Shown here: positions 60,301-64,000 of the stretch, piece by piece | Position numbering within the stretch: the first letter of the stretch is position 1 | Layout: each line of letters opens with the position of its first letter | DNA from: Pseudomonas sp. UFMG81 | GTDB taxonomy: Bacteria; Pseudomonadota; Gammaproteobacteria; Pseudomonadales; Pseudomonadaceae | Reading direction: 5' to 3' | DNA length: 64,000 nucleotides | Assembly (NCBI RefSeq): GCF_015354575.1 | Contig: NZ_JACAFQ010000021.1 | Span: 1 to 64,000, forward strand | The notes under the pieces: generated by a model | Database searches by the model: none | The model's input: only the letters and a program-made list of their open reading frames with translations | What the model was told of the DNA's origin: nothing | Made by a program: the position numbers and the translations under genes

Positions 60301-60455
60301 CCCACCCTGAAGCTTGTACATCACCTGTAGGAGCGGCCTTGTGTCGCGAATGGGCCGCAGAGCGGCCCCAAGTTTTTGCGTTACCGCATAAATTGCCGAG
60401 GCTGCTGCGCAGCCCTTTCCGGCCGGTCCGGCGCCCCGGCAAGGCCGCTCCTACA
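60301..60455. repeat. REP/BIME cluster in the gap between LysE and AraC genes
   Basis: CCGGCAAGCCGGCTCCCACC before 60304, then the 27-nt linker in reverse (60301-60327), then TGTAGGAGCGGCCTTGTGTC (60326) mirrored by GGCCGCTCCTACA ending 60455. The right arm has the CCGGTCCGGCGCCCCGGCAA variant shared with 51752-51968. No gene is seen in 60159-60514. Confidence 0.85.
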
Positions 60456-60514
60456 AAAAACTGTGCAAGACAGTTGCTCCCACAGGTACAGCGCAAGTCT
60501 TGAGCGTGGCGCGG

Positions 60515-61351
60515 TCAGGGTGTGGCCGGTTTGCCGGCAACAGGTGCGCTGCGGTACGCCCCTGGGGTAACCCCAGCATGGGCCTTGAACACCCTTTGAA
60601 AATGACTCTGGTCGGCGAACCCCAACTGGTAGGCGACTTCGGCCAGCCCTTGGCCTTGGCGCAATAGTTCCCGCGCATGATTGACCCGCGCATTGAGCAG
60701 CCAGGCATGGGGCGTCATACCGGTGGCAGTGGTGAACGCGCGGATGAACTGATAGCGGCCTAGCCCCGCTTGTCGTGCCAGGCCGTTCAGGCTCAGCTCA
60801 CCCAGGCTCAGCTGCTCGACGCACTCGATCAGCTGGCTCAGCAACGAAGGCGCCAACGCGGGTGCCGCCGGTAATGTCGGGTAGCGGCTGAAATCGTGGT
60901 CACCGATGAACCCCACCAACGCGGTTTCTTTTTCCAGTGCGGGCGCAGGGGAGAACAACAACTGATTCAGCGCGCAGAACTGCCGATAGAGTGCTGGCGA
61001 GCGCGTGATCCGCGCTGGCGCATCGGGCTCGCCCGCCGCAAGCCCGGCCTCCAGGCGCAACTGCCGCAGCCAGCCGGCATCCAGGTGCAGCATCTGGTAG
61101 CTCCAGGCTTGCCCCGGCTCTGGGTTGCAGGCATGTACCCGCTGCGCCGGCACCAGCACCAGGGTGCCGGGGGTCAGCCGTACCTGGCCTGCACCTGCGC
61201 CACTGAAGCGGCTGTAGCCGGCATCCACCGCACCAATGGAGAAAGTTGGGTGGGCATGGGCCTTGTAGCAGGCCCGGCTCTGGCAGGCGCGGCGGCTTTC
61301 GACATAGGGCAGGGCGGGGTCGTGCCAGATCTCGCGCAGAGGGTTGGGCAT
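60515..61351 (-). CDS. AraC-family transcriptional regulator
   Basis: A 278-residue regulator: N-terminal cupin-like sensor (HAHPTFSIGAVDAGYSRF, VLVPAQRVHACNP), C-terminal double HTH (LSLNGLARQAGLGRYQFIRAFTTATGMTPHAWL and LAEVAYQLGFADQSHFQRVFKAHAGVTPGAYR). It is divergent from the LysE gene at 61473 with a 121-bp gap, an arrangement common for AraC regulators of LysE exporters. Confidence 0.91.
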   Translation of the reverse strand: MPNPLREIWHDPALPYVESRRACQSRACYKAHAHPTFSIGAVDAGYSRFSGAGAGQVRLTPGTLVLVPAQRVHACNPEPGQAWSYQMLHLDAGWLRQLRLEAGLAAGEPDAPARITRSPALYRQFCALNQLLFSPAPALEKETALVGFIGDHDFSRYPTLPAAPALAPSLLSQLIECVEQLSLGELSLNGLARQAGLGRYQFIRAFTTATGMTPHAWLLNARVNHARELLRQGQGLAEVAYQLGFADQSHFQRVFKAHAGVTPGAYRSAPVAGKPATP

Positions 61352-61472
61352 GGCGGGTGGCCGGAAGACTCGGGAAGGGCAGTCTACTGTTCCGGCCGAT
61401 TGCCGCGCCACTGTGCTTGACGCCGGGGCTCGCGGAGCGCGACGCTGCCGCGGTCCTTGTAGGAGAAAAAGA

Positions 61473-62096
61473 ATGGACCTGTCGAGCCTGCTGCTGTTCA
61501 TCCCTGCCTGTTTTGCCCTGAACATGGCGCCGGGTCCCAACAACCTGCTGTCCCTGCACAACGCCAGCCGTTATGGCCTGCGCACCGCGTGCGTGGCCGG
61601 CGCCGGGCGCCTGCTGGCCTTCAGCGGCATGATCGCCCTGGCCGCCATGGGGCTTGCGGTGGTGCTGCACACCAGCGAATACCTGTTCCTGGCCATCAAG
61701 CTGCTGGGCGCGGGCTACCTGTTCTACATCGCCTGGCAGCTGTGGCGCGCCCCGGTAGGCGAGGCGGTGGCGGCCGGTGAGCAGCCACGCGGTGCATGGA
61801 AGCTGGCGCGCCAGGAATTCTGGGTGGCGGCAGGCAATCCGAAAGCGATTCTCATATTCACCGCCTTCCTGCCGCAGTTCGTCAGTGTGGGGGGCAGCAC
61901 GCCCGTCGCCGAGCAATTCCTGCAACTGGGCGTGCTGTTCCTGCTGCTGGAGTGGGCGGCCATCGCTATCTATGCCGGGCTGGGCGCCTACCTGCAACGC
62001 TGGTTCGAACGCCCCGGCCCACGACGGGTTTTCAACCGGGTCAGTGCCTCGTTGCTGGGGTGCGCGGGGTTGGGATTGCTGGCGGCACGGCGCTAG
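61473..62096 (+). CDS. LysE/RhtB family amino-acid exporter
   Basis: A 207-residue six-helix exporter: FALNMAPGPNNLLSLHNASRYGLRTACVAGAGRLLAFSG at the N-terminus and FWVAAGNPKAILIFTAFLPQFV in the middle are LysE-family segments. AGGAGA lies 7 nt before ATG 61473. Probably regulated by the divergent AraC protein. Distinct in sequence from the other LysE at 59538, so not a recent duplicate. Confidence 0.9.
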   Translation: MDLSSLLLFIPACFALNMAPGPNNLLSLHNASRYGLRTACVAGAGRLLAFSGMIALAAMGLAVVLHTSEYLFLAIKLLGAGYLFYIAWQLWRAPVGEAVAAGEQPRGAWKLARQEFWVAAGNPKAILIFTAFLPQFVSVGGSTPVAEQFLQLGVLFLLLEWAAIAIYAGLGAYLQRWFERPGPRRVFNRVSASLLGCAGLGLLAARR

Positions 62097-62102
62097 CGTC
62101 CT

Positions 62103-62248
62103 GTCACGGAAATAAGCAGTTCACTTTTGGCGGCGTCTTGGGCGCCCGGCCGGCGTTGCCACTCCTCGCCATAGCCCTGCTATGACTCGTCGCGGCGCCT
62201 TGGCCGGACACCCAAGCCACTCGCCAAAAGAGAACGTATTTCCGAGAC
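62103..62248. repeat. ~146-bp imperfect palindrome between convergent genes
   Basis: GTCACGGAAATAAGCAGTTC at 62103 faces its near complement ending GTATTTCCGAGAC at 62248. The arms continue through ACTTTTGGCGGCGTCTTGGG / CCCAAGCCACTCGCCAAAAG and meet at CATAGCCCTGCTATG (perfect centre). The whole block could fold as one long hairpin. It differs from the REP types elsewhere in the window. Confidence 0.8.
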
Positions 62249-62254
62249 CGGACG

Positions 62255-64000
62255 CTAAAACTGCCAGCGTAGCCCCGCATTCACACCCCCAGCCTGCTGC
62301 TGGCGGCTGTCCAGGTTGGTGCTGTACTGCACGCCGCCGTGCAGGCTCAACGCAGCGCTCAGGCGCGTGGCCAGGCCTGCTTCGACCTGGAGCGCGGTGA
62401 AGCGGTAGTCGGTCTTGATCCTGTCGCCGCCATCGAAGGTCAGGGTGTCGCGCCCGCCATCGCCATGCCACAGGTTCGCCTCTACGTAAGGGTGCAGCGT
62501 TTGGCCAGCGCTGGCTTGGAACGTGCCTTCGAGGCGCAGCCCAATACGCCCGGTCAGCTCGAGCTGGGCGTCATGGTTGACCTGCGCCACGCTATCGCTG
62601 GCGCTGTCCAGGGTCACTTGCTGGGCAATCAGCTGGGCCTGTGGCTCCAGGAACCAGTGTGGCGAAAGCGCGAAGGGGTAGCCGCCCTCCAGCGACGCGC
62701 TCCAGGCATGGCCGTCGATATCGAGCTTGCCGCCCCGGTCGGAACGGGCACGCCCGTCGAGGACGGTGTATTGCAGCACGACGTCGAGATAGCCCTGCGC
62801 GGGGCTGACCTGCGTCCAGTAGACGCCCGCGCTTTTGCCGACCAGCTCGAGGTCGCCGACGGCTTGATCCTCGCGCGCCAGGGCGAACCCTTTGACATCG
62901 GCATCCAGCCGTCCATGGCCCAGATACAGGCCGACCTGTTGGCGGTAACCGGCCTCATCGACATCTGCATGCAGGTCGTGGCCGACCCGCCAACCATTGT
63001 TGTGACCCTCAAGACGCGGGCTTACCGTGCCGCTCCACTGCTGGCGCATATGATCGGCGTAGGCCTGGCCCCATCCGGCGCTGCCAGCACCGAAGGTGCG
63101 TTGGTCACCCTGGCGTTGGTGGAAAGTGCCCAGCGTCTGGCGAACGATGATCGCCGCCCCGCGTGGCGCCGCGGCGTACACTGGCACCTCAGGGCGGTAC
63201 AACGGGATGTTGCGCCCAGGCACTGGCGAAGGTAACGGCACCTGGCCTGGGGCAGGTGCGGCTTGCGGGACTGTGACGGCGGGCGATGAGGGGGCTGGCG
63301 CCTGTGGCGACTCGGCAACAGGCGTGTCGGGCGGCGATGCAGTGGCCAGGAGGCTGCGCGGTGCGATCACTGCCGAGCGCAAGTACCAGTTGTTTTCGCT
63401 GCCAGCCTCGAGGCCTCCGCGAAAAAGCCGGTAGTCATAGGCCCCGGCGGACAGGACCTGGCCCTGGACGAAATTGCCGGCATCGCTGACGGCACCATCA
63501 CGCGCCTCGACCACCAGGATGCCGTTACCCTGGGTGGCCGCACCGGTGCCACCGAGGTTGTCGACCAGCAGCTGTGTATGGCCGCCGATGCTGCCTTGGC
63601 TGACCACCAGGCGGTCGGACGCTGCATCGTCGTCCGCCAGCACACTGTTCAGGTGCAGGTTGCCATTGTCGCCGTTGTAGTGGCCGGCAATGGTCAGTCG
63701 ACCACGGGCGTCGTTGCCGCCGCGCAGGTCTATGGTGCCGGCGTTTTCCAGCACGGCGGGCTGGCCATTGGCTGAGGCGACGACGCTGCCCTGGCGCGAG
63801 ACCAGCGTGCTTTGGGCATCGATGAGCACAGTGCCGGCCCCACTGCCTGGATCGCCCAGGCGCAGGGTGTCGTCAAGGTCGAGGCGGCTGCCCTCGCTCA
63901 ACGCGATACGCTCCCAGTTGATCAACCGCGCGCCACCGCTGGCATGGCTGCCAAGCAATGTGAGGGTGTCGATGCCGGTGCCGCCATCGAGGGGTATGGA
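62255..64000 (-). CDS. Autotransporter (type Va), partial: C-terminal passenger and beta-barrel
   Basis: The reading frame is open to the window edge, so the N-terminus is missing. The visible passenger end (DGGTGIDTLTLLGSHASGGARLINWERIAL, GNLHLNSVLADDD) has the beta-helix pattern and pertactin-like junction YDYRLFRGG, NNWYLRS. A Pro/Ala linker (APAPSSPAVTVPQAAPAPGQ) and a 12-strand autotransporter barrel of about 280 residues follow, ending GVNAGLRWQF with terminal Phe. The barrel inserts in the outer membrane and displays or releases the passenger; its function (adhesin or enzyme) cannot be told from this part. Confidence 0.9.
   Translation of the reverse strand, partial: SIPLDGGTGIDTLTLLGSHASGGARLINWERIALSEGSRLDLDDTLRLGDPGSGAGTVLIDAQSTLVSRQGSVVASANGQPAVLENAGTIDLRGGNDARGRLTIAGHYNGDNGNLHLNSVLADDDAASDRLVVSQGSIGGHTQLLVDNLGGTGAATQGNGILVVEARDGAVSDAGNFVQGQVLSAGAYDYRLFRGGLEAGSENNWYLRSAVIAPRSLLATASPPDTPVAESPQAPAPSSPAVTVPQAAPAPGQVPLPSPVPGRNIPLYRPEVPVYAAAPRGAAIIVRQTLGTFHQRQGDQRTFGAGSAGWGQAYADHMRQQWSGTVSPRLEGHNNGWRVGHDLHADVDEAGYRQQVGLYLGHGRLDADVKGFALAREDQAVGDLELVGKSAGVYWTQVSPAQGYLDVVLQYTVLDGRARSDRGGKLDIDGHAWSASLEGGYPFALSPHWFLEPQAQLIAQQVTLDSASDSVAQVNHDAQLELTGRIGLRLEGTFQASAGQTLHPYVEANLWHGDGGRDTLTFDGGDRIKTDYRFTALQVEAGLATRLSAALSLHGGVQYSTNLDSRQQQAGGVNAGLRWQF

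Noticed and set aside
6066..60455. Repeated palindromes as a CRISPR array
   Set aside because: They are dispersed, not tandem with uniform spacers, and no cas genes are seen; they are REP/BIME elements.

Overview
The window is high-GC chromosomal DNA of a Pseudomonas of the putida group. I base that on the P. putida-type quinohemoprotein amine dehydrogenase cluster, the fap functional-amyloid operon, the abundant REP/BIME palindromes (TGTAGGAGCGGCC... and GCGGGCAAGCCCGCTCCC... types), sigma-54 promoters and the overall gene repertoire. Species assignment is recall-based inference. No rRNA, tRNA or CRISPR array was seen.

Layout. (1) 0.4-16.1 kb: a complete quinohemoprotein amine dehydrogenase (QHNDH) island. 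It has a sigma-54 activator, maturation/export genes (ABC exporter, subtilisin-like protease, FAD monooxygenase), a porin, an aldehyde dehydrogenase, the alpha / radical-SAM / gamma / beta genes, and an acyl-CoA ligase. Together these could carry primary amine to aldehyde to acid to acyl-CoA. The divergent control region (9.2-9.7 kb) has two sigma-54 promoters, each with an upstream palindrome. Two related ~335-350 bp palindromic elements bracket the island. (2) 16.4-23.6 kb: mobA, then an RND pump with its adaptor divergent from an OmpR/HK two-component pair. (3) 23.7-32.2 kb: a membrane diguanylate cyclase, then an overlapping wecB-nfrB-nfrA-ybcH-like operon (phage N4 receptor type, c-di-GMP-controlled glycan secretion). 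(4) 32.4-37 kb: a PACE transporter, a translated Ile-codon attenuator in front of ilvA, and a sulfatase-fold membrane enzyme. (5) 37-42.7 kb: the complete fapABCDEF amyloid operon with a candidate sigma-54 promoter and two palindromic upstream sites. (6) 42.8-53.6 kb: a nadR-like kinase/pnuC pair, a Cache chemoreceptor, uppP, a LysR/azoreductase region, an MFS transporter and the ABC-F factor ybiT. (7) 53.6-54.9 kb: a small scar with a frameshifted integrase remnant and unrecognised membrane proteins. (8) 55-64 kb: assorted single genes (lipoprotein, RDD protein, Old Yellow Enzyme, ogt, DUF3016, phosphatase, two LysE exporters around an AraC regulator) ending in an autotransporter that runs off the window.

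Common themes are surface polymers (Nfr glycan, Fap amyloid, autotransporter, sulfatase-fold transferase) and cofactor or peptide maturation. All statements come from reading the sequence and from family knowledge; no search was run.
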